A stretch of 64,000 bases of DNA from Owenweeksia hongkongensis DSM 17368 (GTDB taxonomy: Bacteria > Bacteroidota > Bacteroidia > Flavobacteriales > Schleiferiaceae): assembly GCF_000236705.1 (NCBI RefSeq), contig NC_016599.1:3410001-3474000 (forward strand), written 5' to 3'. Below the pieces are notes generated by a model. It was not told where the DNA came from and did not search any database. It worked only from the letters and a program-made list of their open reading frames with translations. Position numbers and translations under genes: made by a program. Shown here piece by piece: positions 1-8,866 of the stretch (its first letter is position 1; every line of letters starts with the position of its first letter).

Positions 1-266
1 GGATGAAAGCCTGTGCCAACTTCAAGAAGAGAAGCAACATTTCCGGTAATTTCTACCGAACCAGATGTGGGGTAGGTGATGCGCGAAAGTATTTTTAGAA
101 GGGTAGATTTTCCAGAGCCATTGCTGCCAATTATCCCTGTAATCTTTCCTCGCTTTACTGAATAGCTAACCCCTTGCAGGGCTTTAAACTTTCGTTTATT
201 TCCCCCTTTGTTAATTTCGTATTCCTTTACAAGGTCTTTGATATGTATGCCAAACTCTTCTATCAT
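1..266 (-). CDS. ABC transporter ATPase for polysaccharide export (Wzt/TagH type), partial
   Basis: This is the N-terminal 88 residues of an ABC ATPase; the rest lies beyond the left edge. A Walker A motif GSNGSGKST is visible at about residues 49-57, followed by a stretch ending GNVASLLEVGTGFHP. That last motif is typical of the Wzt/TagH/KpsT subfamily that powers export of lipid-linked O-antigen, teichoic acid or capsule across the inner membrane. The ATG at 264-266 overlaps the TGA of the upstream permease (ATGA), which fixes the start and implies translational coupling. Signature and Walker B motifs are not in the window, so any C-terminal substrate-binding domain cannot be judged. Confidence 0.88.
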   Translation of the reverse strand, partial: MIEEFGIHIKDLVKEYEINKGGNKRKFKALQGVSYSVKRGKITGIIGSNGSGKSTLLKILSRITYPTSGSVEITGNVASLLEVGTGFH

Positions 267-1138
267 ACAATATCTGCCATTTTTTTATCTGCCTTTACAA
301 AGCTCAATAAACCTATAAAAAGCAATACGGGAGTTATGATAATTGAAAGCCAGGCCATGGTACTAAAATCGGTACCAAACAAAAAACCTCTAAATAGCTC
401 TAGCATTCCAGCCAAAGGATTGAGGTACACTAACCATTGCCACTCTTTACCTAAGAGTGAGACCAGCATAGAAGTAGGGTAAGCTACTGGAGTGAGAAAA
501 AATAATAGCTGAAGAGCAAATGGAATAATTTGCTGTAAATCGCGATATCGTAACGAAATGGCACTAATAGTGAGACCAATACCCAAAGCTCCCATGGCAG
601 TGCCAGCTAAAATAATTGGAAGGAAAAGCAATCCTTTCAAGCTTATATCATAATACAGGCAGGTGCCGATAAGTAAAACAAGTCCAACGGAGTAATCAAC
701 AAGTCCTACAAGTGCTTTGGCGGTAGGGATACTTAACCTTGGGAGGTATATTTTTTTCACCATGGCTTGCATGGCTACTATTGCCCCCGCTGACTGTGAA
801 AGCACATAATTGAAGTAATTCCAAAAAATCAAACCGCTTAAAGCAAAGGCTAAAAATGGAATACCATCAGTAGGTATGCCTGCAATTTTGTTGAATAAGA
901 CAAATAATGTGGCAAGGCCAAATAGGGGTTGAATGATACTCCAGGCAAAACCCAAATAGGTTTGAGCATAACGGACATAAAGGTCTCTTGAGGCAAATGC
1001 TCTAATAAGGGCAGGGCTGCGCCAAAGTTCGGTAAGTGCATTTGAAATACTCGACCCTTTGGACGTAATTATGGTTTTTGTATTACTCTTCAAAATTGAT
1101 CCCGTATTGCTGAGCAAGAATTCTATTAGGTTCTGCAA
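263..1138 (-). CDS. ABC-2 type polysaccharide/polyol-phosphate export permease (Wzm/TagG type)
   Basis: An integral inner-membrane protein of up to 291 residues with about six hydrophobic segments. The cytoplasmic N-terminal motif RDLYVRYAQTYLGFAWSIIQP is characteristic of Wzm/TagG/KpsM permeases, which form the channel for undecaprenyl-linked glycan export. It partners the overlapping downstream ATPase. No ATG lies near the expected N-terminus. The longest form begins with TTG at 1136-1138, with AAGG a few bases upstream; another TTG at 1091-1093 would remove most of the 56-base overlap with the preceding sulfotransferase. The start is therefore uncertain, but the family assignment is firm. 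Confidence 0.88.
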   Translation of the reverse strand: MQNLIEFLLSNTGSILKSNTKTIITSKGSSISNALTELWRSPALIRAFASRDLYVRYAQTYLGFAWSIIQPLFGLATLFVLFNKIAGIPTDGIPFLAFALSGLIFWNYFNYVLSQSAGAIVAMQAMVKKIYLPRLSIPTAKALVGLVDYSVGLVLLIGTCLYYDISLKGLLFLPIILAGTAMGALGIGLTISAISLRYRDLQQIIPFALQLLFFLTPVAYPTSMLVSLLGKEWQWLVYLNPLAGMLELFRGFLFGTDFSTMAWLSIIITPVLLFIGLLSFVKADKKMADIV

Positions 1139-1820
1139 AATACTGCCTTAATTGGGTTTCTGCATCCTCAGGTATACTCATGTTACCAACATTCTTATTG
1201 GAGGTAAAATCCTTCAAACAGCCATGATAATCTGGTAAGCCTAAAAAACGATACACCTTTTGGATTTCGTCCCATGGGTTTTTGAAGAACCGTTCGTAGT
1301 CTAAAACCATCAATTGGTTTTTAGGAAAATGTTCCAACCACCCGTTCAGCTGTTTGGCATAAAGTCCTCGCGATTTGTACGAATACACGGCCTTCGAACT
1401 TCCATATTCCAGCTTCTTAGTTTCCAAAATACGCTCATCTTCTTTGTTTAAAGCATCTAAAAAGGATAAATTTTCGGCTCCTCGATTGACGTTCATTTTA
1501 TAATGTGAAAAAGCACGGCCAATTGGATTCCGCAAGATAGTAATGAGCTTTAGGTTTGGATTGTATTTAAAGGCTCGAGCTGCACAATTTGCATCAAAAA
1601 GATAATGAGGTGTTGCTTCCCCCTGCAAGTGATTACGTTTCCATAGGAATCGCTTATGATACCAATTTACTCCTTCGTCATAGTTGAAGTCGAAGTAATG
1701 AACCTCTTTTTTTTTAGCAGAATCAATAAGCAAGTGTGCTGTTAAATACTCATAAAGCGAAGTTGTCCCCGACTTTTGGGCACCGATTACCAGGAAGTCA
1801 ATTTTTCGCTTTTTAAACAT
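1083..1820 (-). CDS. PAPS-dependent sulfotransferase
   Basis: A 245-residue cytosolic sulfotransferase-family protein. The 5'-phosphosulfate loop GAQKSGTTS is at residues 13-21. The 3'-phosphate binding region ILRNPIGRAFSHY lies around residues 96-107, with Arg97 and Ser105 in the usual places. Such enzymes move sulfate from PAPS to a carbohydrate or other hydroxyl. The ATG at 1818-1820 is preferred over an upstream TTG at 1838, because the first beta strand IDFLVIG then sits close to the N-terminus as in relatives. The gene follows recG closely and precedes the polysaccharide exporter, so the likely acceptor is a surface glycan; that part is inference. Confidence 0.85.
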   Translation of the reverse strand: MFKKRKIDFLVIGAQKSGTTSLYEYLTAHLLIDSAKKKEVHYFDFNYDEGVNWYHKRFLWKRNHLQGEATPHYLFDANCAARAFKYNPNLKLITILRNPIGRAFSHYKMNVNRGAENLSFLDALNKEDERILETKKLEYGSSKAVYSYKSRGLYAKQLNGWLEHFPKNQLMVLDYERFFKNPWDEIQKVYRFLGLPDYHGCLKDFTSNKNVGNMSIPEDAETQLRQYFAEPNRILAQQYGINFEE

Positions 1821-1841
1821 GGCTTCGAAAGTAGTCAAGAT

Positions 1842-3941
1842 TTAGGAGATTCTTCCCCACTGCATTTTACGTTTCACTTGGCTGTTAAAGTGTTGTAAAA
1901 TACCATAATGCTCAGGCTGTCGTAGCTGTGGGTCTTTTTCTAAAAGGGTAATAGCGGCATTTCGGGCTTGTTCCAAAATGGCTCCGTCCTTCATCAGGTC
2001 AGCAATGTTGAGGTTTAAAATTCCACTTTGACGTGTTCCCATCAAATCTCCAGGTCCACGAAGCTTCATGTCTACTTCCGAAATTTCAAAACCATCATTG
2101 GTTCTTACCATAGTTTTAATCCTTGTTTTGGCATCGCTGCTCAGTTTGTGGCTGGTCATCAAAATACAGAAAGACTGCTCCGCACCACGACCTACTCGTC
2201 CACGTAGCTGATGCAGCTGGCTTAAGCCAAATCGCTCAGCACTCTCTATTACCATTACCGATGCATTGGGAACATTCACACCAACCTCTATTACAGTGGT
2301 GGCCACCATAATTTGGGTTTCACCTTTGGCAAATCGCTGCATTTCCCACTCTTTGTCAGCGGCTTTCATTTTGCCATGTACAATGCTTACTTGATAATCT
2401 GATTTGGGGAAAGCTCGAACAATACTTTCATAGCCATCCTGCAAATCTTTGTAATCCATTTGCTTGGATTCTTCAATTAGGGGGTACACTACATACACCT
2501 GTCGGCCTTTGGCAATTTCATCTTTCATAAAACCAAAAACCTTTAGCCTGTTGGAATCATAGCGATGCACCGTGGTTATGGGTTTTCTTCCAGGAGGCAA
2601 TTCATCAATCACCGAAATATCAAGATTTCCATAAACAGACATGGCCAATGTGCGCGGAATAGGAGTGGCTGTCATGATAAGAATGTGCGGAGGAAGAGTG
2701 TTCTTTTTCCAAAGTTGAGCACGTTGGGCTACGCCAAAACGGTGCTGTTCATCAATTACCGCCATGCCCAGATTTTTATACTTCACTTTGTCTTCTATCA
2801 AAGCATGGGTGCCAATGAGGATGTTTAGGCTTCCGTCTTCCAATTTGGCATGAAGCTCTCTTCGAGCAGCAGCTTTAGTAGAGCCAGTGAGTAAAGCAAT
2901 TTCTACTGGTAAATTTTCAACCAACTCTTTCAAACCGTTATAATGCTGGGTGGCTAGTATTTCAGTGGGCGCCATTAGGCAAGCCTGAAAACCATTGTCA
3001 ATAGCCATCAGCATACACATCAGTGCCACTATGGTTTTGCCACTTCCCACATCTCCTTGTACCAAGCGGTTCATGTGCAGACCATGCATTATATCCTTAC
3101 GGATTTCCTTTAGTACCTTTTTTTGTGCTCCGGTAAGCTCAAAAGGCAATTCATTATTGTAAAAGTTGTTGAAGTTTTCGCCTAAAGCGGAAAAAGCAAA
3201 ACCCCGCTGCTTTATCTGGTGTATTTTCTTTTGGCGAATCATATCCAGCTGAAGCATAAAGAACTCGTCAAATTTCAAGCGGTATCTTGCTTTCTCAAGC
3301 CGCTCCACATTTTTAGGAAAGTGAACTTCAAAGTAAGAGGCCTCGCGAGGGGCGAGTCCGTTTTCTTTAAGAAATTCTGGGGGGTAGATTTCTGGCAATG
3401 CACCTTTGAGCTGTGGAAGCAATGTTTGCGTAAGCTTGGCCAGCGTCCTCGCGTTAATGTTTCTGCCGTTCAGCTTTTCAGTAGAAGGATATACAGGCTG
3501 CAATCCTTGTAGCGGACTAGCTTTAAATTCTTCTAATAATTCTATATCAGGATGCGCAAAGTTGTAGCGGTTGTTGAACATACTCGGCTTGGCAAATAGC
3601 ACATAGGGCTGATTAAGCTTCAGCGAATTTTTGAGCCATTTAACACCCTTAAACCAAACTAATTCTACACTCCCAGTTTCGTCCACAAAGTGAGCGGTAA
3701 GCCTTTTGGTACGAGCCGCGCCCACTTCTTCCAATTTGGTGATTTTACCAATTATCTGAACCTCTGTTTCGGTAGAAGAAATTTCATTGATTTTGTAAAA
3801 CCGACTTCTATCCACATAGCGAAAAGGGAAGAGATTGAGCAAATCACGATAGGTGAAAATGCGCAATTCTTTCTTCAGCAGATCAGCCTTGGCCGGACCT
3901 ACTCCCTTTAAATATTCTATGGGTGTTTGAAGGATTTGCAT
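1842..3941 (-). CDS. recG: ATP-dependent DNA helicase RecG
   Basis: A 699-residue RecG, the usual length. It remodels stalled replication forks and Holliday junctions. The N-terminal wedge/OB domain (about residues 55-150) precedes a superfamily 2 helicase core with Walker A GDVGSGKT at 296-303 and the DEQH box at 397-400. TATPIPRTLAM follows, and a C-terminal helicase domain contains QLRGRVGRG. The ATG at 3939-3941 gives a start MQILQTPIEYLKGVGP that matches relatives. It is the first gene of a minus-strand run continuing into the sulfotransferase and the polysaccharide exporter. Confidence 0.97.
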   Translation of the reverse strand: MQILQTPIEYLKGVGPAKADLLKKELRIFTYRDLLNLFPFRYVDRSRFYKINEISSTETEVQIIGKITKLEEVGAARTKRLTAHFVDETGSVELVWFKGVKWLKNSLKLNQPYVLFAKPSMFNNRYNFAHPDIELLEEFKASPLQGLQPVYPSTEKLNGRNINARTLAKLTQTLLPQLKGALPEIYPPEFLKENGLAPREASYFEVHFPKNVERLEKARYRLKFDEFFMLQLDMIRQKKIHQIKQRGFAFSALGENFNNFYNNELPFELTGAQKKVLKEIRKDIMHGLHMNRLVQGDVGSGKTIVALMCMLMAIDNGFQACLMAPTEILATQHYNGLKELVENLPVEIALLTGSTKAAARRELHAKLEDGSLNILIGTHALIEDKVKYKNLGMAVIDEQHRFGVAQRAQLWKKNTLPPHILIMTATPIPRTLAMSVYGNLDISVIDELPPGRKPITTVHRYDSNRLKVFGFMKDEIAKGRQVYVVYPLIEESKQMDYKDLQDGYESIVRAFPKSDYQVSIVHGKMKAADKEWEMQRFAKGETQIMVATTVIEVGVNVPNASVMVIESAERFGLSQLHQLRGRVGRGAEQSFCILMTSHKLSSDAKTRIKTMVRTNDGFEISEVDMKLRGPGDLMGTRQSGILNLNIADLMKDGAILEQARNAAITLLEKDPQLRQPEHYGILQHFNSQVKRKMQWGRIS

Positions 3942-4038
3942 AGATGGTCAAAAATAGGAAGAGCAATGGAATGGAGGATGTTGGAAAAATGTTGTTTTCC
4001 ACATTATCATCTTTACTACAAAAGCTAAATTTAGCCAC

Positions 4039-6393
4039 ATGAAAATTAGATTTTGCTTTTTATTCCTTTTGGGTGCTATTAGATTTCTTATTGCCCAGTC
4101 AATAGATTTCACCCATCTCCATGTTTCTCTCGAACTAGATACAAACAAAAGCGCTGTCTATGGCAAGGTTCAGTTAGCTTTTAAAGCGGACACTACAACT
4201 GATTCTATTTACTTGAATGGCGTGAATATGGAGTTTGAAAAAGTGACGGTAAATAATGCAGAGGTGAAATATGCTTCAGATAACAAAGGTATTTGGCTGT
4301 GGCCAGAAGAGCTGTTAGATTCCAATTCTATTTCTATAAAATACACCGCTCACCCGCGAAGAGGAATGTTTTTTATTGGCTGGAATGATGAAACGGGGCT
4401 AAGCCGCAGGCAAGTTTGGACGCAAGGCCAAGGGATAGACAATCGCCACTGGGTACCACATTTTGATGAACAAACGGACAAACTAATTACCGAGATTGAA
4501 GTGCTTTTTGATAGCAAGTACGAGGTGATTTCGAATGGCTCCTTGGTTTCAAAGGAAGAAGAAGGCGATCAAATTCGCTGGCATTATAAAATGGCTAAAC
4601 CACACAGTAGCTACCTTATGATGTTGGCAATTGGGAAATACGCTTTGAGGAAAACCGTGAGCAAATCAGGTGTTTCGCTTTGGCAATATTATTACCCCGA
4701 TAGGGAGGAAGATTACAAGTGGTACTATTATAAAAATGAAGAGATCTTCAATTTTCTGGAAAAGGAAATAGGCGTGCCTTATCCATGGGAAAACTACAAG
4801 CAAGTGCCCGTTCAGGACTTTCAGCATGGGGCGATGGAAAATACCACGGCCACCATTTTTGGCGATTTCTTTTTGGTGGATGAGGTAGCTTTTAACGATA
4901 GAAACTACACCTACGTGAATGCCCACGAACTGGCGCATCAGTGGTTTGGCAATTTGGTGACAGCCACAGGTAGTGACGAACATTGGTTGCACGAAGGTTT
5001 TGCAACATATTACCAATGGCTTTCAGAGAAGCACTTGTATGGTCAAGACTTTTTTGACTGGGAGCGATACAAAGCCGCTCAAATGGTTTTTGAAGCTTCA
5101 AAAATTGATACGGTGCCTTTGGGAAGTGGAAAAGCGGGTTCAGCTCGGTTTTATCAAAAAGGGGCTTGGGTGCTTTATATGCTGAGCGAAAGTTTGGGTA
5201 AAGAAAAGTTTGATAAGGTTATTAAATACTATTTGGAGCAAAATGCTTTTGGGTTGGTCACCACGGATTCTTTGAATAGTGCGATTCAACAGGTTGCTGG
5301 AACAGATTATTCTTACTTTTTTCAAAAATGGGTTTACTCTTCGGGCGAACCAGCAGCAAAAGTAACCTCAAAGGTCAAAGAAGATGGTGTAATGGTTTTT
5401 AATCATACAAGTGATTCATACTTGAATATGTTTTTTGATATGAAGCTTGCGATTGAAGGTCAGGAACCATCGAAAAATGAACTATGGCTGATTACAGATA
5501 GTGCTAGTACGGAGTTTACATCTATGCCGGGTCAAAATCATAGATGCAAATACTGGATTGTCAATCCTAATATGCACGTATTAGCTGATATAACAGAAAA
5601 CAAGCCAATTGAATATTTACAAATTCAATACGAGGAATCATTGGCGCTACTTGATAGGTATTATGCTGTGAGAAATGCAGAGCAGCATTCTCTTGAAGAA
5701 AAAGAAACCTTTTTGATAGAGGTTACAAAAAACGAAAGCGAGTTTTTCTCGGTACGAGCAGAAGCCCTTAAACAATTGGTAGAAGCCAATTACCCAAAAT
5801 CAGATGAACTGCTTTTGCTGGCTTTGCAAAGCAAAGATGTGCAACTTCAAAAAGAAGCAATTAAGCTTGTAAAGAATCCAGAAGGGAAATTAATGAAAGC
5901 TGTGGCTGAATTGCGAAAAGGTGATTCTTATGAATTACGCGAAAGCGCAATAAATACAAGTATAGCAGGAGCTGACCCAAAAGAAAATGCATGGCTAAAC
6001 GATGAGTTTTGGATGGAAAACCCAGGGGTACCGGATAATAAAATAGCGGTGGTCGTTCTGCTTTATCGCACGGCTATTTTTCAAGATAAAGAAGCTTTAC
6101 AGGATTTGATTGATTACACTTCTTCGGGCTATGATTTTTTAACGCGCATCAATGCCATGCAAGCTTTGGGAGCATTACAGTATTTTGATGATGAGGTTGC
6201 GGCCAATTATTTTGATGCACTTTTTAGTCTAAACCGAACTTTAAGCCGAAATGCCAGACAAAATTTAAATGCCAATTATTCTACAGAATCGGGCAAGGAG
6301 GTGATTGATAAATATGTTGAAAGCCAAATGAATGTTTGGGATGATTTCCAGAAACGCTTGGTCAACCGTACATTTGGCCTAAATCTCGAATAA
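4039..6393 (+). CDS. Secreted M1 family zinc aminopeptidase
   Basis: A 784-residue metalloaminopeptidase with an N-terminal signal peptide (hydrophobic to about residue 18, ending LIAQS), so probably periplasmic or exported. The exopeptidase motif GAMEN is at 264-268. The zinc site HELAH is at 296-300, with the third ligand Glu319 eighteen residues later in HEGF. The C-terminal third looks helical and repetitive, like the HEAT-type domain of M1 enzymes. The gene is divergent from recG. Its TAA overlaps the ATG of the following sugar transferase by one base, which suggests co-translation although no functional link is obvious. Confidence 0.93.
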   Translation: MKIRFCFLFLLGAIRFLIAQSIDFTHLHVSLELDTNKSAVYGKVQLAFKADTTTDSIYLNGVNMEFEKVTVNNAEVKYASDNKGIWLWPEELLDSNSISIKYTAHPRRGMFFIGWNDETGLSRRQVWTQGQGIDNRHWVPHFDEQTDKLITEIEVLFDSKYEVISNGSLVSKEEEGDQIRWHYKMAKPHSSYLMMLAIGKYALRKTVSKSGVSLWQYYYPDREEDYKWYYYKNEEIFNFLEKEIGVPYPWENYKQVPVQDFQHGAMENTTATIFGDFFLVDEVAFNDRNYTYVNAHELAHQWFGNLVTATGSDEHWLHEGFATYYQWLSEKHLYGQDFFDWERYKAAQMVFEASKIDTVPLGSGKAGSARFYQKGAWVLYMLSESLGKEKFDKVIKYYLEQNAFGLVTTDSLNSAIQQVAGTDYSYFFQKWVYSSGEPAAKVTSKVKEDGVMVFNHTSDSYLNMFFDMKLAIEGQEPSKNELWLITDSASTEFTSMPGQNHRCKYWIVNPNMHVLADITENKPIEYLQIQYEESLALLDRYYAVRNAEQHSLEEKETFLIEVTKNESEFFSVRAEALKQLVEANYPKSDELLLLALQSKDVQLQKEAIKLVKNPEGKLMKAVAELRKGDSYELRESAINTSIAGADPKENAWLNDEFWMENPGVPDNKIAVVVLLYRTAIFQDKEALQDLIDYTSSGYDFLTRINAMQALGALQYFDDEVAANYFDALFSLNRTLSRNARQNLNANYSTESGKEVIDKYVESQMNVWDDFQKRLVNRTFGLNLE

Positions 6394-7775
6394 TGCAGTC
6401 GCGCTACGCACGTTTTTTTCAGTTCATAATTATACTTGGCGATTTGCTCCTGCTGAATGGTTGCTACCTTTTGGCGGTGGCTTTCCGTTTTGATGAGCTT
6501 AAGCTTCAAAATACCGAGTATTACGACTATTATGTGCAGCTGGCGGTATTCTTCAATTTTTCATGGGTGCTTCTTGCTTTCTTATTTCGCACCTACGATA
6601 TGCACCGAACGATGGAGCCACGAAAGGCTACATCCAAAGTGCTGAATGTATTCTTCATTCATCTCTTTATACTCTTGCTCTTATTGGTAAGTCTCAAAAA
6701 AGACGAGTACTCGCGATTATTCCTCACGTATTTTTACATTGCTTTTTTTGTGAGTGTGCTTCCCTGGCGATTTTATTTTCTGCGCTTTTTACGTGCTTAT
6801 CGCAAAAGGGGATCTCACTTTAGACCTGTTTTGCTTTTAGGTTCTGGAGCAGGTTTGTTACGGTTTTACAAAGCTGTAGAATCCCATCCAGAGTATGGTT
6901 TGGCCATAAGCGGTTATTTTTCAGATTCTCCCATTGAAGGCATTCCCACCAAGGGTAGGGAAGAAGATGTGTTGGCTTTTTTGAAAAAGAATGAGGTGGA
7001 CGAAATATTTTGTGCCTACCCATCGGGAGATCCGAGGCTTTTAAAGTGGCTGCATTTTGCTGATGAAAATTTGATTCGTTTCCGAATTGTGCCAGACCTG
7101 GGAGTGGAACACGCCACAGGAGTAGAAATTGATTTTTACCACGATGTGCCGATTTTAGTGCAACGTAAAGAACCGCTAGAGTATTTGCACAGCAGACTTT
7201 TAAAGCGTTTTGGGGATATTACTTTTTCTCTATTTGTAATATTCACAATCTTCCCATGGCTATTTTCGATATTGATTGTTGGTGTAAAGCTTTCTGGAAA
7301 AGGACCGGTATTTTTTAAGCAAAAGCGAACAGGGCTCAAGGATGGTGCTTTTACTATTTATAAGTTTAGGAGTATGGTGGTAAATGAAGCTGCGGATTCG
7401 CTTCAGGCTACGGTAGGCGATGCGCGAGTGACGTCCTTTGGGCGTTTTATGCGCACGCATAATCTTGACGAGTTGCCTCAGTTTTTTAATGTATTGAAAG
7501 GAGAAATGTCTGTAGTAGGGCCAAGACCGCACATGTTGGCACATACCGAAAAATATACAGCACTAATTGATAAATACATGGTGCGCCATTTTGCTAAACC
7601 AGGAATTACCGGATTGGCGCAGGTAAGTGGATACAGAGGGGAAACCCGAACTACGGAAGAGATGGAAGCTCGTGTAAAAACAGATGTGTACTACATTGAA
7701 AATTGGTCTGTGCTATTAGATGTGAAGATAATTGGGCTTACTATTTTCAGCACTTTGAAAGGTAGTTCCGAATAG
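6393..7775 (+). CDS. Polyprenyl-phosphate priming sugar-1-phosphate transferase (WcaJ/WbaP type)
   Basis: A 460-residue inner-membrane enzyme of the exopolysaccharide polyprenyl glycosylphosphotransferase family. The N-terminal third has about four transmembrane segments, followed by a nucleotide-binding-like domain (VLLLGSGAGLLRFYKA). The C-terminal catalytic sugar-transferase domain has a membrane anchor and the motifs KRTGL, YKFRSMV, DELPQFFNVLKGEMS and VGPRPHM. It starts glycan assembly by linking a sugar phosphate to undecaprenyl phosphate. The ATG overlaps the preceding TAA (TAATG). The sugar used cannot be read from the sequence. Its stop lies two bases from the stop of the convergent glycosyltransferase. 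Confidence 0.93.
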   Translation: MQSRYARFFQFIIILGDLLLLNGCYLLAVAFRFDELKLQNTEYYDYYVQLAVFFNFSWVLLAFLFRTYDMHRTMEPRKATSKVLNVFFIHLFILLLLLVSLKKDEYSRLFLTYFYIAFFVSVLPWRFYFLRFLRAYRKRGSHFRPVLLLGSGAGLLRFYKAVESHPEYGLAISGYFSDSPIEGIPTKGREEDVLAFLKKNEVDEIFCAYPSGDPRLLKWLHFADENLIRFRIVPDLGVEHATGVEIDFYHDVPILVQRKEPLEYLHSRLLKRFGDITFSLFVIFTIFPWLFSILIVGVKLSGKGPVFFKQKRTGLKDGAFTIYKFRSMVVNEAADSLQATVGDARVTSFGRFMRTHNLDELPQFFNVLKGEMSVVGPRPHMLAHTEKYTALIDKYMVRHFAKPGITGLAQVSGYRGETRTTEEMEARVKTDVYYIENWSVLLDVKIIGLTIFSTLKGSSE

Positions 7776-7777
7776 TT

Positions 7778-8866
7778 TTAAATAGCAGCCTGCTGAAAAA
7801 CCAACTCGTACTGTTCGCTCACCAAATCCCAGTTGTAGCGGTTATTTAGCTTCCCAATATTGTTTTTAATCTTTTGAATCTGGATGTCGTTTCTTTCCAA
7901 TAAATCAGCTGCATTGGCCACATCGTTTACGTCCATAAAGTAGGTGGCATCATCGCCTAGCACTTCTCTGTTAAAAGGATTGTCATGGGCACAAATCATG
8001 GAACTACAGCCCATGGCCTCAAGTAATGATGGATTTGTTCCCCCCACTGAATGGCCATGGAAGAAAATGTGGGAAAAATAACGGAGGTTGTAAATATTCT
8101 CCTTTTTGTAAGTAGCTTTTATAAAGCGAATTCGGCTGTCTTTAAAGGTTGATTTAAGGTACTCGCCATAGCTGGTTTCGTGATTTCCTACCACCAAGGT
8201 TACTTTTGGAGATTTGCTTTTTTGAATGCCTCCCAATATAGTTTCCAGATTATTTTCTGGCTCCAGCCGAGCAATAACCAAGTTATATTCTCCGGGTTCT
8301 ACACCATATTTTTCTAGAATGTTCGGGTTGGCACTTTTGAATTTTTCAGCTCCGTATGGAATGAAGATTACCTGATTTTTATATTTCTTATTGAGGTAAT
8401 TTTGAATTTCTACGGAGTCGGCTATTAAAACATGACTACCATTGGCAGCCCATTTTTCGGCTCTTTTTAAAAATCGCTGCACCCGCGGTGAATACTTGCT
8501 GCGCTTCCACTCCAAGCCATCCATATTGGTAATGATAGCCGATTTATGAGGAATCAAACGTTGCCAAATACTGCTTGAAGTATAGCCCAACATAAGTATG
8601 GCGTCAAAGTTTCTCCATCGGGCATCAAGTATGCAATTTAAGTCATAAATAAATTGACCGGCTGTTCCTATTCTGTGCTCTGGGTCATATTTGTGAATGA
8701 TTTCAACACCTTCAAAATCTTTTTGCTGATAGGGATGGCTATGCGAATTGTACACAATGACTTGATGTCCGCGCGAAGCCATGCGTGTAGCAATTTGCTG
8801 CGCACATTCTTCAAAACCACCATAGTAATTCGGAATACCTCGGGTGCCAATTATCCCAATTTTCAT
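7778..8866 (-). CDS. Glycosyltransferase with DUF1972 N-terminal domain (rhamnosyltransferase-like)
   Basis: A 362-residue GT-B fold glycosyltransferase. The N-terminus IGIIGTRGIPNYYGGFEEC is diagnostic for the DUF1972 domain found in Cps2T-like rhamnosyltransferases. The C-terminal half has a GT4-type donor-binding region with GGTNPSLLEAMGCSSMI. It would add one sugar to a lipid-linked glycan at the cytoplasmic membrane face. The ATG overlaps the TGA of the upstream glycosyltransferase (ATGA at 8863-8866), so the two are coupled. Sugar and acceptor are not predictable here. Confidence 0.88.
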   Translation of the reverse strand: MKIGIIGTRGIPNYYGGFEECAQQIATRMASRGHQVIVYNSHSHPYQQKDFEGVEIIHKYDPEHRIGTAGQFIYDLNCILDARWRNFDAILMLGYTSSSIWQRLIPHKSAIITNMDGLEWKRSKYSPRVQRFLKRAEKWAANGSHVLIADSVEIQNYLNKKYKNQVIFIPYGAEKFKSANPNILEKYGVEPGEYNLVIARLEPENNLETILGGIQKSKSPKVTLVVGNHETSYGEYLKSTFKDSRIRFIKATYKKENIYNLRYFSHIFFHGHSVGGTNPSLLEAMGCSSMICAHDNPFNREVLGDDATYFMDVNDVANAADLLERNDIQIQKIKNNIGKLNNRYNWDLVSEQYELVFQQAAI

